A stretch of DNA of 64,000 nt from Streptomyces roseoviridis (GCF_039535235.1 NZ_BAAAWU010000001.1:5146001-5210000), one strand, 5' to 3'. Positions 35,278 through 43,840 are shown, counted from the stretch's first letter. Notes: generated by a model not told the origin, from the letters alone. Numbers and translations are program-made.

Positions 35278-36404
35278 GTGATGCCGCCGGAGGAGCTGCC
35301 GCTGGTGCCCCGCTGGCTGGAGAAGTACAGCCGCTTGCCGTCGGGGGAGAAGGCGGGCCCGCAGATCTCGGACGAGGACTGGCCGTTGATGCGCAGGAAG
35401 GGCGCCACGACGTCGTCCGGGGTGATGACGCAGATCTCCATGTTGCCGCCGTCCTCGGCGATGAAGAGGTCACCGGAGGACGAGCCGGTGATGTTGTCCA
35501 CGCCGGTGAGCGGCGCGCCGCCGACCACCAGCGAGTCGTCGTAGGCGAGCTCGTACGTGCCGGCGGCGAGGTTGAGCTTCCAGACCCGGCCGTCGCCCTT
35601 GGTGGTGAACCAGACGGCGTCGTTGGCGTAGTGGCAGCCCTCGCCGCCGTTGAACACCTTGGCGCCGGAGACCTGGTAGCGGGTGGCGGTGGGGGAGCCG
35701 TCCGGGTCGGGCACGTTCTGCCAGGTGAAGGAGCCGGAGGTGGCGCTGCCCGCCACGAGGACCTGGAGGGTGCCGGAGGAGAGGTTGCCCCAGGTGCCGG
35801 GCACGAAGCGGTAGAAGCGGCCGTCCGACTTGTCCTCGGTCAGGTAGATCACCCGGCGCACCGGGTCCGCCGCCGCGGCCTCGTGGTTGAAGCGGCCCAT
35901 CGCCGCCCGGCGGGTGGCGGGGTTCACGCCCCACGGGTCGGTCTCGTAGACGTAACCGGTGTCGACCTCCTCGCACGACAGCCAGGTGTTCCACGGGGTC
36001 TTGCCGCCCGCGCAGTTGCGGTTGGTGTTGGACAGGATGCGGTAGGCGGAGGTGACACCGCCCGAGGAGTTGAACTTGATCGCGCTCGCGCCGCCGGTGC
36101 TGGATATCTCCGAGTTGGACACGTAGATCCAGCCGGTTCCGTCGGCGTAGCAGGCGCCGCCGTCGGGGGCGCTGTGCCAGACGTACGAGGTGCCGGGAAC
36201 GGTCTGGCCGGACCGGGCGATGACCCGGCTGGTGAAGCCGGCGGGCAGCTGGATGCCGTTGGCGTCCGCCGCGCCGAGCGCCCCGTACGGGCCCGCGCCG
36301 GGCTGGGCGGGGGCGGCGTAGGCCGCCCCGCGCATCAGCGTGTAGCCGAAGGCGGCGGCCGAGGTGCCCATGACCGCTCCACGCAGGAAACTGCGTCGCT
36401 CCAC
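35247..36404 (-). CDS. Tat-exported PhoX/DUF839 phosphatase-like protein
   Basis: This 385-residue protein has a twin-arginine signal, MERRSFLRGAVMG, with an Ala-rich core ending near AYAAPAQ. The mature part is a DUF839 (PhoX-type) beta-propeller: YVWHSAPDGGACYADGTGWIYVSNSE, NTWLSCEEVDTGYVYETDP, RRVIYLTEDKSDGRFYRFV and GVDNITGSSSGDLFIAEDGGNM. PhoX enzymes are Ca/Fe alkaline phosphatases; this one is shorter, so the exact reaction is unsure. I saw no clear PhoP box. A degenerate copy of the surface-gene palindrome lies 86 bases upstream of the start. Confidence 0.85.
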   Translation of the reverse strand: MERRSFLRGAVMGTSAAAFGYTLMRGAAYAAPAQPGAGPYGALGAADANGIQLPAGFTSRVIARSGQTVPGTSYVWHSAPDGGACYADGTGWIYVSNSEISSTGGASAIKFNSSGGVTSAYRILSNTNRNCAGGKTPWNTWLSCEEVDTGYVYETDPWGVNPATRRAAMGRFNHEAAAADPVRRVIYLTEDKSDGRFYRFVPGTWGNLSSGTLQVLVAGSATSGSFTWQNVPDPDGSPTATRYQVSGAKVFNGGEGCHYANDAVWFTTKGDGRVWKLNLAAGTYELAYDDSLVVGGAPLTGVDNITGSSSGDLFIAEDGGNMEICVITPDDVVAPFLRINGQSSSEICGPAFSPDGKRLYFSSQRGTSGSSSGGITYEVTGPFRA

Positions 36405-36489
36405 GTCTCACTCCTGTCGGGGGTGTGAATCGCCCCGCCGCGCCGGTCGGCGGCGGGGTCGCGCGCTTCCGGAAACTAGGAGTACGGAG

Positions 36490-36504
36490 TTGACTGTGCA
36501 TCAA
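36490..36504. promoter_or_regulatory. Surface-gene palindrome, degenerate copy 5 (TTGACTGTGCATCAA)
   Basis: Matches YTGAYG-N3-CRTCAG at all but two constrained positions. It lies 86 bases upstream of the phoX-like start, almost the same distance as copy 4 before its gene (87). Confidence 0.35.
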
Positions 36505-36595
36505 CAAGCGGTGAAGGGGAAGCGGCGGGTACGGGGCGGTGTCAGGGACGTGGGCCGGCTTCCGCGGGGTGCGCGGCCCCGGACGCCCTCCCGGA

Positions 36596-36695
36596 GGGAG
36601 GCCGGACGCCGGCCTGGCGGGGGAGGCCGGACGCCGGCTTGGCGAGGGAGACCGCACACCCTCCTGACGGGGGAGGCCGGACGCCCGCCGAAGGC
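36596..36695 (+). repeat. Four tandem copies of a 25-bp repeat
   Basis: Units start GGGAGGCCGGACGCC at 36596, 36621 and 36671, with a diverged copy (GGGAGACCGCACACC) at 36646. The period is exactly 25 bases. It fills most of the gap between the phoX-like gene and the haemoglobin gene, which otherwise holds no gene. Confidence 0.8.
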
Positions 36696-36761
36696 CCCGC
36701 TCTCCGGTACGGGACCCTCGGCACTGGACCCCGCGGGGGTGGGCGGGGCACCCTCGGGGGC

Positions 36762-37226
36762 ATGTGCACCACCGGGCAGCTCCGTGACATCAGCGACCGC
36801 GGGGATCTCGACGTCCTGCTGCGCCGCTTCTACGCGGCGGCCTTCGCCGATCGCCTCATCGGGCCCTTCTTCACCGAGATCGCCGGTACCGACCTGGACG
36901 CGCACCTGCCGAGGATCACCGACTTCTGGGAACGGGCCCTCCTCCGCACCGCCGACTACCGGCACGACGCCTTCGCGCCGCACGCCGCCCTGCACTCCTC
37001 TCGGGCCCTGACCGCCGCCCACTTCGGGCGGTGGGTGCAGCTGTGGCGGGCCGCCGTCGACGGCCTCCACCGGGGGCCGGTGGCCGAGCGGGCCGCCGCA
37101 CAGGGCGAGCGGATCGCCCTCGCCATGCTCAGGCGGCTGCACGGCCGCGACGCGGTCACCGACGGCCCACGGGGGGCGGGCGGTTTCGTGCCGCTGGCGG
37201 CGCTCGCGCTGCGGTGTGCCGCCTGA
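36762..37226 (+). CDS. Group III truncated haemoglobin
   Basis: This 154-residue protein starts at ATG 36762 (MCTTGQLRDISDRGDLDVLL). It has the truncated-haemoglobin core: FYAAAFADRLIGPFF, then the proximal-His region LTAAHFGRWVQLWRAAVD and a C-terminal helix. The pattern ITDFWERALLRTADYR fits group III (trHbP). It may bind oxygen or NO. The C-terminus (GAGGFVPLAALALRC) is an unusual hydrophobic extension. The next gene on the same strand is 122 bases away. Confidence 0.85.
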   Translation: MCTTGQLRDISDRGDLDVLLRRFYAAAFADRLIGPFFTEIAGTDLDAHLPRITDFWERALLRTADYRHDAFAPHAALHSSRALTAAHFGRWVQLWRAAVDGLHRGPVAERAAAQGERIALAMLRRLHGRDAVTDGPRGAGGFVPLAALALRCAA

Positions 37227-37348
37227 GGAGAAAGAATTTCGCGGAGAACGGCGAACGGGCGATGAGTTCCGGGGGGCCCGCCCGTCTTACCTCTCGAAAG
37301 CGCCGACACGGCGATGCCGAGCCGGCTCCGACGGAAGAGAGAGACACC

Positions 37349-37795
37349 ATGAGCCCCCAGATGATCTTCGTGAACCTGCCGGTGAAGGACCTGGACGCGA
37401 GCAAGGCCTTCTACGAGCAGCTGGGTTACTCGATCAACCCGCAGTTCACCGACGAGACCGCCTCCTGTGTGGTCATCAGCGACACGATCTTCGTGATGCT
37501 GCTCACCGAGGAGAAGTTCCGGAGCTTCACCGCGCCGGGCAAGGAGATCTCCGACGCGGCCAAGAGCACCGAGGTGCTGATCTCGCTGAACGCCGAGAGC
37601 CGGGAGAAGGCCGACGAGCTGGCGGACAGGGCGCTGGCCGCCGGTGGCAGCCCGGCCAAGGAGCCGATGGACCTCGGCTTCATGTACGGGCGTTCCTTCG
37701 CCGACCCGGACGGCCACCACTGGGAGGTCTTCTGGATGGACCCCGCGGCCGTCGCCGACGGCGGCGAGGGTGCGCAGGGCGGCGAGCCGGCCTGA
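37349..37795 (+). CDS. VOC-family (glyoxalase-like) protein
   Basis: This 148-residue protein starts at ATG 37349, with GGAAGAGAG upstream. It reads MSPQMIFVNLPVKDLDASKAFYEQLGY, one beta-alpha-beta-beta-beta module, and ends in FADPDGHHWEVFWMDP, the usual VOC metal-ligand end. Such proteins act as lyases, dioxygenases or resistance proteins; the substrate is unknown. It converges on the SDR gene (17 bases). Confidence 0.9.
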   Translation: MSPQMIFVNLPVKDLDASKAFYEQLGYSINPQFTDETASCVVISDTIFVMLLTEEKFRSFTAPGKEISDAAKSTEVLISLNAESREKADELADRALAAGGSPAKEPMDLGFMYGRSFADPDGHHWEVFWMDPAAVADGGEGAQGGEPA

Positions 37796-37811
37796 GGCCC
37801 CGGCAGCGACA

Positions 37812-38573
37812 TCAGGCCGAGGCGCCGCCGTCGATCACCAGATCCGTGCCGACGGCGGAGCCGGCCCCGTCCGAGGCGAGGTAGAGGACGGCGGCCGCCA
37901 CCTCGTCCGCGGTGGAGACCCGCCCGAGCGGGGACTGCTCCTTCATCCGCAGGTCGCGATCGGCCTCGCTCTCGCCCGGCAGCAGCGACATGGCCGACTC
38001 GGAGGGGCCGGGGCTCACCGCGTTGATCCGGATCCCGTCGGCCACGTGATCGAGGGCCGCCGCGCGCGTGATCGCCGAGACCGCCGCCTTGGAGACCTGG
38101 TAGCCGAAGACGCCGGGGATGCGGACGTGAGCGCCCAGGTTGGACGAGATGTTGACGATCGCCCCGCCGCCGTGGCCGCGCATGTGGGCGATCTCCGCCT
38201 GGAGCGCGTGCAGGACGCCGGTGACGTTGATGTCGAGCAGGGTGTGCCAGTCCTCCAGCGGGAAGTCGGCGGCGCTGTGGCCGCCGCGGAAGACCCCGGC
38301 GTTGTTGACGGCCACGTCGAGGCTGCCGAAGGCCGCCACGGTCTCCCGTACCAGCCGGTGCATGTCCTCGGCGCGGGCGACGTCGGCGGTGAAGGCCCGG
38401 GCGGTGCCGCCCGCGGCCTCGATCAGCGCCACCGTCTCGTCGAGCGGGGCCGCCCCGCGGCCGGCGACGGCGACCCGGGCTCCCTCGGCGGCGAAGGCGA
38501 GCGCGATGGCCCGGCCGAGGCCGCGGCCCGCGCCGGTGACGAGCACGGTGCGGTCGGTGAAACGGTGCGACAT
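37812..38573 (-). CDS. SDR-family oxidoreductase
   Basis: This 253-residue classical short-chain dehydrogenase starts at ATG 38573. The NAD(P) site is VTGAGRGLGRAIA, with DVAVNNAG after it. The catalytic tetrad is Asn, Ser (IVNISSN region), Tyr and Lys in YQVSKAAV, followed by INAVSPGP. The substrate is unknown. CAGGGAG precedes the start. The promoter holds a motif also found before the TetR gene upstream, so the SDR is probably the TetR target. Confidence 0.93.
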   Translation of the reverse strand: MSHRFTDRTVLVTGAGRGLGRAIALAFAAEGARVAVAGRGAAPLDETVALIEAAGGTARAFTADVARAEDMHRLVRETVAAFGSLDVAVNNAGVFRGGHSAADFPLEDWHTLLDINVTGVLHALQAEIAHMRGHGGGAIVNISSNLGAHVRIPGVFGYQVSKAAVSAITRAAALDHVADGIRINAVSPGPSESAMSLLPGESEADRDLRMKEQSPLGRVSTADEVAAAVLYLASDGAGSAVGTDLVIDGGASA

Positions 38574-38602
38574 GTCGACTCCCTGAGGGATCGTGGCGGT
38601 CG

Positions 38603-38621
38603 TTACTTGACCGAACGTTCT
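38603..38621. promoter_or_regulatory. TetR operator candidate before the SDR gene
   Basis: TTACTTGACCGAACGTTCT matches the site before tetR (39304-39322, other strand) at 17 of 19 positions and contains GAACGTTC. It is 30 bases upstream of the SDR ATG. Confidence 0.6.
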
Positions 38622-38634
38622 GTTATGAATACCT

Positions 38635-38662
38635 AAAAAAAGGGGACGCCCCAAGGCGCCCC
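38635..38662 (-). terminator. tetR terminator with T run
   Basis: On the minus strand GGGGCGCC-TTGG-GGCGTCCCC is followed by seven T. The stem has one bulge. It separates tetR from the SDR gene, so each has its own promoter. Confidence 0.75.
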
Positions 38663-38684
38663 GGCGGCGGCCCGCCGCCCGGCG

Positions 38685-39269
38685 TCAGTCGAGGAGGGCC
38701 AGCGCCTGCTCCGCCGCGTCGTGCACGCGGGCCGGGTCGCTGGACGCCTTGCCCACCACCCGCAGCCCCTGCAGCAGCACGAGCAGCATCCGGGCGAGCG
38801 CCCGCGGATCACGCTCCGCCGGCAGCTCGCCCTGGGCCCGGGCCCTGCTGAGCGCACTGTGCAGCAGGGTCTCGACGCTCTCCCAGCTGAGCTCCACCCG
38901 GCGCCTCACCTCGGCGTCGTGGGGTGCCAGCTCGGCCGCCGAGTTGGTGACGAAGCAGCCGATCTGGCGCTCCCCCTCGGTGGCCGCCTGTGCGGCGAAC
39001 CGGCGCACCAGCGCCCGTACGGCCGGCAGGGCCGGGCCCGGGGCCGACAGCTCCGCCATGATCCGCGGATCGCGCGTCTCCAGGTAGCGCTCCAGGGCCT
39101 TCATGTACAGCTCGTGCTTGCTGCCGAAGGTCGCGTAGACGCTGGCCCGGCCGATGCCGAGGTGCTCGACGAGGTCCGCCATCGAGGTCGCCTCGTAGCC
39201 GCGCGCCCAGAAGAGCTCGAGAGCCGACTGGAGCGCGGCGTCCGGATCGAATTCCTTGGTCCTGGCCAC
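38685..39269 (-). CDS. TetR/AcrR-family repressor
   Basis: This 194-residue regulator has an N-terminal HTH (ALELFWARGYEATSMADLVEHLGIGRASVYATFGSKHELYMKAL) and a C-terminal ligand domain typical of TetR_C_16-like members, with QIGCFVTNSAAELAPHD. It probably represses itself and the SDR gene, since a 19-base motif is shared by both upstream regions. The ligand is unknown. The start ATG 39269 (MARTKEFDPDAAL) is standard for the family. Confidence 0.94.
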   Translation of the reverse strand: MARTKEFDPDAALQSALELFWARGYEATSMADLVEHLGIGRASVYATFGSKHELYMKALERYLETRDPRIMAELSAPGPALPAVRALVRRFAAQAATEGERQIGCFVTNSAAELAPHDAEVRRRVELSWESVETLLHSALSRARAQGELPAERDPRALARMLLVLLQGLRVVGKASSDPARVHDAAEQALALLD

Positions 39270-39303
39270 GGGACGACCGTACGCCTTTCGATCACGTCTT
39301 TCA

Positions 39304-39322
39304 AGAACGAACGGTCAAGTAA
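39304..39322. promoter_or_regulatory. TetR operator candidate before its own gene
   Basis: AGAACGAACGGTCAAGTAA; its reverse complement matches the SDR-promoter site with two differences. It lies 35 bases upstream of the tetR ATG and contains a -35-like TTGACC. Confidence 0.6.
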
Positions 39323-39399
39323 AGCCTTTTCGGTCGGCGTCGGAGAGGGGCGGCGTCGGTGCGCCCTCCTGCCCTCCGCACCGCCGCGCCGCCGGCCCC

Positions 39400-39729
39400 T
39401 CAGACCGTCCGTACCGGATAGACCGTCACCGTCACCTCGTCGTCGTCCAGGCACCGCCCCGTCTCCAGGTCGAAGCGCTGCTTCAGCAGCGGCGACGCCA
39501 CGAACGGCCGCCCCTCCGCCGAGCCGAGCAGCCCGCGGGAGAGCACCTGCGCGCCCGTGAACGGGTCGCGGTTGTCGATCGCGTACGTCCGTCCCGCCCG
39601 GTCCCGGAAGACCGCCGCCTGCCGGCCGTCCGGCAGCAGCGCCGCCATGCCCCGCCCCGGCGTCAGCCGGGACTCCTCGCAGACCGTCATCCAGGAGTCG
39701 TCGGAGGGGGAGAGTTCGAGCGTCGTCAT
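39400..39729 (-). CDS. nirD: Nitrite reductase small subunit NirD
   Basis: NirD (109 residues) is a Rieske-fold subunit without the usual iron ligands: the positions around IDNRDPFTGA and the end of the chain lack the Cys-His pairs, as is normal for NirD. It reads VCEESRLTPGRGMAALLPDG at the start and GRPFVASPLLKQRFDLETGRC later. It partners NirB in NADH-dependent reduction of nitrite to ammonium. Its ATG overlaps the nirB stop by four bases (ATGA). Confidence 0.95.
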   Translation of the reverse strand: MTTLELSPSDDSWMTVCEESRLTPGRGMAALLPDGRQAAVFRDRAGRTYAIDNRDPFTGAQVLSRGLLGSAEGRPFVASPLLKQRFDLETGRCLDDDEVTVTVYPVRTV

Positions 39730-42290
39730 CGGGAGGTGGCTCCTTCCAGGTGCGGGGTGTCCAGGGGCTTGGTGCCGATCGTGAGGATCGTCAGGTCCGG
39801 CTTGATCTGGTCGCGCTCCGGCACGAAGCGCACCGTCGGGTCCGGGGTCTCCGGCGCGTTCACGAAGGAGACGAAGCGCCGCAGCCGCTCGGGGTCGTCC
39901 AGGGTCTCGGCCCACTCGTCCCGGTAGCCGGCGACGTGCGCCGCCATCAGCGCCTCCAGCTCGTCGCACAGCCCGAGCGAGTCGTGCACCACCACGTCCC
40001 GCAGGTGGTCGAGCCCGCCCTCCAGGCGCTCCAGCCAGGTCGAGGTGCGCTCCAGACGGTCGGCGGTGCGGATGTAGAACATCAGGAACCGGTCGATCAG
40101 GCGGACGAGTTCGGCGTCCGACAGGTCCTGCGCCAGCAGGTCGGCGTGGCGCGGGGTCGCGCCGCCGTTTCCGCCCACGTACAGGTTCCAGCCGTTCGCC
40201 GTGGCGATCACGCCGAAGTCCTTCGACTGGGCCTCCGCGCACTCGCGGGCGCAGCCGGAGACCGCCGACTTCAGCTTGTGCGGGGCGCGCAGACCGCGGT
40301 AGCGCAGCTCCAGCAGGATCGCCATCTTCACGGAGTCCTGCACGCCGTAGCGGCACCAGGTCTGCCCCACGCAGGACTTCACCGTGCGCAGCGCCTTGCC
40401 GTAGGCGTGACCGGACTCGAAGCCGGCGTCGACGAGCCGGGTCCAGATCGCGGGGAGCTGGTCGACGCGGGCGCCGAAGAGGTCGATCCGCTGGCCGCCG
40501 GTGATCTTCGTGTAGAGGCCGAAGTCCCGGGCCACCTCGCCGATCACGATCAGCTTCTCGGGAGTGATCTCACCGCCGGGGATGCGCGGCACCACCGAAT
40601 AGGAGCCGTTGCGCTGGAGGTTCGCCAGGTGGTGGTCGTTGGTGTCCTGGAGCGCGGCCTGCTCGCCGTCCAGGATGTAGCCGCCCGCGCCGATCACCGG
40701 GGCGAGGCTGGCCAGGATGGAGCCGACGGTCGGCTTGCAGACCTCGCAGCCCTCGCCGCCCTTCGCGCCGTCCCGGCCGTGCGAGTCGAGCAGTTCGGCG
40801 AAGGAGGTCACCCGCAGCGTGCGGGCGATCTCGTAGAGCTCGCTGCGGGTGTACGAGAAGCAGCCGCAGAGCCCTTTGCCGGCGGCCGCGGGCAGCAGCT
40901 TCTCGATCACCTTCACGCAGCTGCCGCAGCCGGTGCCGGCCTTGGTGCACTTCTTCACCTCGGGCAGCGAGGCGCACTGGGTGATGGCGTGCTTGGTGAC
41001 GTTGTGGCAGGAGCAGATGACCGCGTCGTCCGGCAGTGCGGACGGGCCGAGCGCGACCGGCGCGCCCACCCCCGCCGGCAGCACCAGCTGCTCGGGCGAG
41101 ACGGGCGGCTTGCTGCCCGTGAGCGGGCGCAGCATGCCGTACGACTCGGCGTCGCCGACCAGGACGCCGCCGAGGAGCCTGCCCTCGCGGTCGACGACCA
41201 GCTTCTTGTAGACACCGGAGCGCGAGTCGGAGTAGACGACGTCGAGGCAGCCCTCGGCGGTGCCGTGCGCGTCGCCGAAGGAGGCCACGTCGACGCCGAG
41301 GAGCTTGAGCTTGGTGGACATGTCCGCGCCGGTGAAGCCGTCGTCGGTCTCCTCCTCGGCGATCGCCTTCGCCGCCGTCTGCGCCATCTCGTAACCGGGT
41401 GCCACCAGTCCGTAGACCCGGCCGTCGGCCGCGAGCGCGCACTCGCCGATCGCGAACACCGCCGGGTCGGAGGTCCGGCACAGCTCGTCGACGGCGATGC
41501 CGCCGCGCTCGCCCACGTCCAGGCCGCAGTCGCGGGCCAGCTGGTCCCGGGGGCGGACGCCCGCCGAGAAGACGACCATGTCGGTGGCGAGTTCGGATCC
41601 GTCCGACAGCTTCATGCCGGTGACGGCGCCGTCGGCCGTCAGGACCTCCTGCGTGCCGGTGCCGGTGTGGACGGTCAGGCCCATCTGCTCGATCGTGCGC
41701 AGCAGGGCCGCGCCGCCGCCCTCGTCGACCTGCACCGGCATCAGCCGGGGCGCGAACTCCACGACGTGCGTGTCGAGTCCGAGCCCCTTGAGCGCACCGG
41801 CCGCCTCCAGGCCGAGCAGGCCGCCGCCGACGACCGCGCCGGTCGTCGCCGTCTTCGCGTACTCCTCGATGGCGAGCAGGTCCTCGATGGTGCGGTAGAC
41901 GAAACAGCCGCGGGCGTCCTTGCCGGGCACGGGCGGCACGAAGGGGTAGGAGCCGGTGGCGAGCACGAGGGTGTCGTACGCGAAGAGGCGCCCGGACCGC
42001 GCGGTGACCGTGCGGGCCTCCCGGTCGATCGCGACGGCCGGGTCGTCGGTGTACAGCTCGATGCCGTGCCGCGCCATGAAGCCGTCCTCGACCATCGACA
42101 GGTCGTCGGGCGTGCGGCCGGAGAAGTACGAGGTCAGCTGGACGCGGTCGTAGGCGGGGCGGGGCTCCTCGCAGAGCACCACGACACGGGCGCGCTCGGT
42201 GACGCCGCGCTCCGCGAGCGCCTCCAGGAACCGCTGGCCGACCATTCCGTGGCCGACCAGGACGATGGTGGGGGTGGGCGCGGTCGTCAT
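39726..42290 (-). CDS. nirB: Nitrite reductase large subunit NirB
   Basis: NirB (854 residues) reduces nitrite to ammonium with NAD(P)H, FAD, a [4Fe-4S] cluster and sirohaem. Domains: FAD/NAD fold (IVLVGHGMVGQRFLEAL, then GVVG-like GAVVGGGLLGLEAAGAL), a BFD-like [2Fe-2S] region with CSCHNVTKHAI and GCGSCVKVIEKLLP, then the ferredoxin-like and sirohaem domain with CVGQTWCRYGVQDS and CARECAEAQ. It starts one base after the upstream flavoprotein stop (TGACATG). The operon flavoprotein-nirB-nirD has a GlnR-box-like array at its head. Confidence 0.96.
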   Translation of the reverse strand: MTTAPTPTIVLVGHGMVGQRFLEALAERGVTERARVVVLCEEPRPAYDRVQLTSYFSGRTPDDLSMVEDGFMARHGIELYTDDPAVAIDREARTVTARSGRLFAYDTLVLATGSYPFVPPVPGKDARGCFVYRTIEDLLAIEEYAKTATTGAVVGGGLLGLEAAGALKGLGLDTHVVEFAPRLMPVQVDEGGGAALLRTIEQMGLTVHTGTGTQEVLTADGAVTGMKLSDGSELATDMVVFSAGVRPRDQLARDCGLDVGERGGIAVDELCRTSDPAVFAIGECALAADGRVYGLVAPGYEMAQTAAKAIAEEETDDGFTGADMSTKLKLLGVDVASFGDAHGTAEGCLDVVYSDSRSGVYKKLVVDREGRLLGGVLVGDAESYGMLRPLTGSKPPVSPEQLVLPAGVGAPVALGPSALPDDAVICSCHNVTKHAITQCASLPEVKKCTKAGTGCGSCVKVIEKLLPAAAGKGLCGCFSYTRSELYEIARTLRVTSFAELLDSHGRDGAKGGEGCEVCKPTVGSILASLAPVIGAGGYILDGEQAALQDTNDHHLANLQRNGSYSVVPRIPGGEITPEKLIVIGEVARDFGLYTKITGGQRIDLFGARVDQLPAIWTRLVDAGFESGHAYGKALRTVKSCVGQTWCRYGVQDSVKMAILLELRYRGLRAPHKLKSAVSGCARECAEAQSKDFGVIATANGWNLYVGGNGGATPRHADLLAQDLSDAELVRLIDRFLMFYIRTADRLERTSTWLERLEGGLDHLRDVVVHDSLGLCDELEALMAAHVAGYRDEWAETLDDPERLRRFVSFVNAPETPDPTVRFVPERDQIKPDLTILTIGTKPLDTPHLEGATSR

Positions 42291-42291
42291 G

Positions 42292-43482
42292 TCAGGAGCC
42301 TCCGTCGTGGGTGAGCAGGTGAAGCAGGGGGGCGTCGGGCAGGGCCTCGTCGCCCTCCCAGGCCCGGGCGAGCGTCCCGACCGCGGCGAGGTCGCCGAAC
42401 AGGACACCGCCGACGAGCCGGTCGCCGCGGACGACGACCTTCCGGTACGCCCGCCGGGTCGCGTCCGTCAGCTGGACGACGTCGTCCCCCGGAGCGGCGG
42501 TCGTCTCCCCGAACACGGCGAGGTCGAGCGACTCGGCGCCGGAGAGGGTGAGCCGGGTGAGGGCGCGGGTGCCGGTGTAGCGGGGTCCCGCGCCCGGGGC
42601 GGCCAGCACGTCCGCCAGGACGTCCGCCTGGTCGAGTGCGGGGCCCGCGAGCCCGTACACGCGGCCGTCGTGCTCCGCGCAGTCGCCGATGGCGTGGATG
42701 TACGGGTCGGAGGTGCGCAGCTCGTCGTCCACGACCACGCCCGTGCGGACGTCCAGACCGGCCTCGCGGGCCAGGGCCACGCGCGGGCGGACCCCGCAGG
42801 CCAGGACGACGACCTGGGCGTCCAGGACGAAGCCGTCGGCGAGTTCGACCGCGGTGACCGCGCCGCCCTCCTGCCGCAGCCCGCTCACCCGGCACTCGGT
42901 GTGCACCTCGACCCCGAGCGCCTCCATGTGGCTGCGCAGCAGGGCCGAGGAGTGCTCGTCGAGCTGGCGTTCCATCAGGCGCTCGCCCTGCTGGGTGAGC
43001 ATCACCTCGGCGCCGAGCGCCGCGAGGGCCCGCGCCGCCGAGACGCCGAGCAGGCCGCCGCCGATCACGACCGCCCGCACGCCGGGGCGGACCAGGCCGC
43101 GCAGCGCGAGACAGTCGTCGAGGGTGCGGAACGGGTGCACCCCGGAGGGGAGCTCCGCGCCGCGCAGTCCCCGCAGCGGCGGCAGCACGGGCGCCGAACC
43201 GGTCGCCAGGACCAGCCGGTCGTACGGCACCAGGCTGCCGTCGGCGCACTCCACCGTGCGGGCCGCGCGGTCGATCCGCACCGCCCGCACGCCGAGCCGG
43301 GCCGGCTCCCGCGCCTCGGGCAGCGCGATCACCTCGGGGCCGTACCGCCCGGCGAGGACGTCCGCGAGCAGCAGCCTGTTGTACGGGGCGTGCGGCTCCT
43401 CGCCGAGCAGGGTGACCGGCAGGCGCTGGGCGAGCCGGGCGCCCGCCGTTCCGCCGCCGACCACCACGATCCGTGTACTCAT
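42292..43482 (-). CDS. FAD-dependent oxidoreductase of the nitrite/nitrate reductase operon
   Basis: From ATG 43482 this 396-residue flavoprotein (MSTRIVVVGGGTAGARLAQRL) has the two-dinucleotide fold: FAD motif VVVGGGTAGARLA, NAD motif AVVIGGGLLGVSAARAL, and IHAIGDCAEHDGRVYGLAGP as the late FAD motif. It ends in a small domain that resembles the same part of NirB, with RAYRKVVVRGDRLVGGVLFGD. It probably passes electrons from NAD(P)H to the nitrate or nitrite reductase (NasB/NirB-N-like). First gene of the nir operon. A longer start (43554) would run into the GlnR box region and is rejected. Confidence 0.85.
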   Translation of the reverse strand: MSTRIVVVGGGTAGARLAQRLPVTLLGEEPHAPYNRLLLADVLAGRYGPEVIALPEAREPARLGVRAVRIDRAARTVECADGSLVPYDRLVLATGSAPVLPPLRGLRGAELPSGVHPFRTLDDCLALRGLVRPGVRAVVIGGGLLGVSAARALAALGAEVMLTQQGERLMERQLDEHSSALLRSHMEALGVEVHTECRVSGLRQEGGAVTAVELADGFVLDAQVVVLACGVRPRVALAREAGLDVRTGVVVDDELRTSDPYIHAIGDCAEHDGRVYGLAGPALDQADVLADVLAAPGAGPRYTGTRALTRLTLSGAESLDLAVFGETTAAPGDDVVQLTDATRRAYRKVVVRGDRLVGGVLFGDLAAVGTLARAWEGDEALPDAPLLHLLTHDGGS

Positions 43483-43505
43483 ACCGGGAAGCGTGCGCGG
43501 CGGGT

Positions 43506-43543
43506 GTTTCCCGACGACATCCCGGCTGTTTCCCGTACGGAAC
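43506..43543 (-). promoter_or_regulatory. GlnR box upstream of the nir operon
   Basis: On the minus strand: GTTCC-n6-GAAAC-n6-GATGT-n6-GAAAC. The 11-base phasing and both GAAAC halves match the actinobacterial GlnR box gTnAC-n6-GaAAc repeated twice; the second a-site is poor. The array ends 24 bases before the first gene's ATG, so a transcript start must lie close by or within. Confidence 0.7.
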
Positions 43544-43690
43544 GCTGACCTCACCGCGCCCCGGGCGCACTGTGAGGGCCGGCCGGCGGTGAGGGCCCGC
43601 TCACGGGCGGGCCGGGGGCGTGCGGGGGCGGACTGCCCGGGGACCGCGCGTATACGGTCCGCCCGGCTGTCCGGCGCGGCCGGAGGGCCC

Positions 43691-43756
43691 GCTCACCGGT
43701 CCGGCTGCCCGGCGCGGACGGACCGCCCGGCGCTCACCGGTCCGGCTGCCCGGCGC
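43691..43756 (+). repeat. Direct repeat of 25 bases, period 41
   Basis: GCTCACCGGTCCGGCTGCCC plus GGCGC occurs exactly at 43691-43715 and 43732-43756. It is the only notable structure in the 43544-43800 gap, which holds no supported gene. Confidence 0.7.
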
Positions 43757-43800
43757 TCACGGACGCCCCGACCTCAGAACCAGCTCAAGACTCCCGCGAT

Positions 43801-43821
43801 CGATGGGTGACCCACCCATCG
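43801..43821. promoter_or_regulatory. Operator-like palindrome at the TSUP promoter
   Basis: CGATGGGTG-ACC-CACCCATCG is a perfect 9-3-9 inverted repeat. It ends seven bases before the -10 TAGGCT, so it covers the space between -35 and -10. Confidence 0.55.
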
Positions 43822-43827
43822 GCGCCC

Positions 43828-43833
43828 TAGGCT
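43828..43833 (+). promoter_or_regulatory. -10 hexamer of leaderless TSUP promoter (TAGGCT)
   Basis: TAGGCT, seven bases, then ATG 43841. Confidence 0.5.
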
Positions 43834-43840
43834 CCGGGAC

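Noticed and set aside
36596..36695. Possible CRISPR array
   Set aside because: The 25-base units are contiguous with no unique spacers of constant length, and no cas genes are present.
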